Position numbers and translations under genes: made by a program. From positions 18,029 through 82,028 of the forward strand of contig CAJYWN010000003.1 in assembly GCA_913778275.1 (NCBI GenBank): 64,000 bases of DNA. Reading direction: 5' to 3'. The DNA is from an uncultured Chryseobacterium sp. (GTDB taxonomy: Bacteria > Bacteroidota > Bacteroidia > Flavobacteriales > Weeksellaceae). A model generated the notes under the pieces. That model was given only the letters and a program-made list of their open reading frames with translations, did not search any database and had not been told where the DNA came from. Positions 62,703-64,000 of the stretch are shown here, piece after piece (within the stretch, counting starts at the first letter, position 1; each line of letters opens with the position of its first letter).

Positions 62703-63386
62703 ATGGAAGATTTAGCGCAAACTTTTGAATATTTAAAGCAGTTTCTGACGGAAGAAAGAATTTCCAAGATTGAACATTTCTCAAAAGAAAGTTCAGATTT
62801 CGTTTTGCCTGTGGTAGAAGATATTTACCAGTTCCGGAATGCAGCAGCCATTGTACGTTCGGTGGAAGCCTGCGGTTTTCATAAAGTCGTAGCACTGCAG
62901 GAAGAATATAGTTTTGAGCCGAATCTCCGGGTCACAAAAGGTGCGGATACGTGGGTTGAAGTTGAAAAGCTTCCCAGAAATATCGAGTCTTTTCAGAAAA
63001 TCAGGAATAGAGGATATAAAATACTAGCCGTTTCTCTGGAAAACAACGCTGTTATGCTTCCTGATTATCAGATCACCGAACCTGTAGCCTTGGTTTTCGG
63101 AACCGAAATGGAAGGGGTCTCGCAGGAAATTCTTGATTTTGCCGATGAGACACTGGCCATCCCGATGTATGGATTTACGAGAAGCTTCAATGTTTCGGTA
63201 GCGGCCTCAATCTGTATGTACGAATTAAAGCAAAAGTTGATTACATCAAATCTCAATTATAAACTGAGTGAAGAAAAACTCTTAAAAATGAAGATCCTTT
63301 GGGCAATTAATTCCATCCGAAGCGGACAGCAGATTTTTGAGAAATACCTGAAAGATCATCATCTAGAGAATGTTTTTTCAAGCTAG
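62703..63386 (+). CDS. TrmH family RNA 2'-O-methyltransferase
   Basis: 227 residues, SPOUT knot fold. It has motif 1 NAAAIVRSVEACGFHKVVAL, motif 2 VALVFGTEMEGVSQEILDFAD and motif 3 IPMYGFTRSFNVSVAASICMYEL, with a C-terminal helical extension of about 30 residues. The extension and length fit tRNA (guanosine-18-2'-O)-methyltransferase TrmH, but the exact target nucleotide cannot be proved from the sequence. Confidence 0.93.
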   Translation: MEDLAQTFEYLKQFLTEERISKIEHFSKESSDFVLPVVEDIYQFRNAAAIVRSVEACGFHKVVALQEEYSFEPNLRVTKGADTWVEVEKLPRNIESFQKIRNRGYKILAVSLENNAVMLPDYQITEPVALVFGTEMEGVSQEILDFADETLAIPMYGFTRSFNVSVAASICMYELKQKLITSNLNYKLSEEKLLKMKILWAINSIRSGQQIFEKYLKDHHLENVFSS

Positions 63387-63672
63387 TCATTTCTTTATTT
63401 TCAATTCTTAAAAAGATAAAAAATTAGCATTTTATTTGTTTTAATTCAATGCTTTTTATGGCTATATATTTTTCTTTAAAAATACTTTTATGTAGTTTGA
63501 TAATCAGGGTTTTGCTTAATGTTATAAATATTATTTAAAATATTTTGTCAGCATTTTTTTTCATCACAGTAAATTCATTTCACTTTCTTTGTCCCGTGAT
63601 ATATTTTTTCTAATTTCGCCCCGATTTTGGGGTACATTTCCAACCTGAAAACAAAAAAAGGTATTTTAAATA
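63387..63672. other. AT-rich intergenic region
   Basis: About 285 nt without a supported gene, strongly AT-rich. A short CCCC-GATTTT-GGGG hairpin lies near 63620-63633, just before the palindromic promoter. I see nothing else. Confidence 0.55.
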
Positions 63673-63709
63673 ATACGACATCATTTGTCGTGGATGAAGT
63701 TTAGTTTTG
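63673..63709 (+). promoter_or_regulatory. Composite promoter, copy 3: ACGACA-N5-TGTCGT plus TAGTTTTG
   Basis: ATACGACATCATTTGTCGT (63673-63691) is the palindrome and TAGTTTTG (63702-63709) is an exact TAnnTTTG box starting 27 nt after the palindrome start, the same register as copies 1 and 2. It precedes the exported protein at 63876 by 166 nt. Confidence 0.68.
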
Positions 63710-63758
63710 CATCCAATGGAATATCCTCCTGAAATCTACAATTAATAAAAAACAAGCC

Positions 63759-63836
63759 ATGATAAAAATATATCCTTACCGTTCTATTTACAATATGCTG
63801 CAACTTTTAAGAGCAAATTCGTTAATTCTTGGATAA
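63759..63836 (+). CDS. Possible 25-residue leader peptide
   Basis: ATG 63759 to TAA 63834-63836 encodes a 25-residue peptide (MIKIYPYRSIYNMLQLLRAN, then SLILG) in the long leader of the exported-protein gene. It has no known relatives that I can name and may be chance. Confidence 0.25.
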   Translation: MIKIYPYRSIYNMLQLLRANSLILG

Positions 63837-63875
63837 TCTTTTAGTTCAAAACAATAAAAAATATAAACACTACGT

Positions 63876-64000
63876 ATGAATACAATCTACTCAGGAGCAA
63901 TCTTTCTATGCTCTTTTTTCATTGTTTCCGGCCAGGAAGTAGTCTGGCAGAAAGACATCAGATCCTCGACGCAGGATTTTTTAAGCCAGGTTACCACGAC
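63876..64000 (+). CDS. Exported protein, N-terminal part (cut by the window edge)
   Basis: Only 41 codons are present. A signal peptide (MNTIYSGAIFLCSFFIVSGQ) is followed by EVVWQKDIRSSTQDFLSQVT. I recall a similar start in Chryseobacterium secreted beta-propeller proteins, which often sit near RHS genes, but the family cannot be confirmed from this fragment. It is preceded by the third copy of the palindromic promoter and may therefore be co-regulated with the RHS cluster. Confidence 0.7.
   Translation, partial: MNTIYSGAIFLCSFFIVSGQEVVWQKDIRSSTQDFLSQVTT

Noticed and set aside
1..64000. CRISPR arrays, insertion sequences, prophage, rRNA
   Set aside because: I looked for regularly spaced repeats, transposase or integrase motifs, terminal inverted repeats with target duplications, and rRNA landmarks, and saw none.

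Overview
The window reads as chromosomal DNA from a member of the Flavobacteriia, most likely a Chryseobacterium-like member of the Weeksellaceae. The reasons are: the gldK-gldL-gldM-gldN order of the type IX secretion system (T9SS); a T9SS type B C-terminal domain and a type-A-like one; AT-rich intergenic DNA; promoters of the Bacteroidetes type (TAnnTTTG, sometimes with TTG or TTTG 18-21 nt upstream); no obvious Shine-Dalgarno boxes; tRNA genes without encoded CCA; and two intergenic palindromic repeats I recall from this group. The genus is inference, not proof. I see no phage, insertion sequence, CRISPR array or rRNA operon.

Layout. 1-3.3 kb: the end of a 5'-nucleotidase-like lipoprotein, dapA, a GNAT acetyltransferase and an AraC-type regulator coupled to a degenerate receiver protein. 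3.3-3.8 kb: a promoter and terminator enclosing no recognisable gene. 3.8-14.5 kb: recG, a thioredoxin-like protein, three consecutive POT peptide transporters, a small toxin-antitoxin pair and dipeptidyl peptidase IV, which together look like a peptide release and uptake region. 14.6-24 kb: small unknown proteins, a GT35 (phosphorylase-like) protein lacking the PLP lysine, a large T9SS type B cargo protein, a DinB-like protein, mtaB and an FMN-binding glutamate-synthase-like protein. 24-26.4 kb: an FKBP-like lipoprotein, an S4 RNA-binding protein, aroK and a Lys-Leu-Lys tRNA cluster. 26.6-31.9 kb: panC, a half-length GT5 protein, a DUF4270 lipoprotein and glmS. 32-36.8 kb: gldKLMN. 36.8-45.5 kb: an FAD oxidoreductase, SemiSWEET, a small lipoprotein and a tripartite RND efflux system.

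46-57.2 kb is the most unusual part. A membrane-spanning TPR-AraC regulator is followed by a tail-fibre-like secreted protein, a small T9SS sorting-domain protein, a 2353-residue SpvB/FG-GAP/RHS protein with a glycine-zipper C-terminal tip, and an AT-rich multi-pass membrane protein starting 1 nt after the RHS stop, which is the arrangement of a polymorphic toxin and its immunity protein. 57-64 kb: an M20 peptidase, an unknown protein, a second tail-fibre-like protein, tRNA-Ser, asparaginase, a TrmH-family methyltransferase and the start of another exported protein.

The strongest new signal is a composite promoter found three times, at 47969, 59125 and 63673. It consists of an ACGACA-N5-TGTCGT palindrome (one copy imperfect) with a TAnnTTTG -7 box starting exactly 27 nt after the palindrome starts. 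It precedes the tail-fibre/RHS cluster, the unknown protein at 59183 and the exported protein at 63876, so these are proposed to form one regulon. Other points of interest are the receiver protein with Asn at the phosphorylation site, two glycogen-enzyme homologues without key catalytic features, and the orphan transcription unit at 3.3-3.8 kb.
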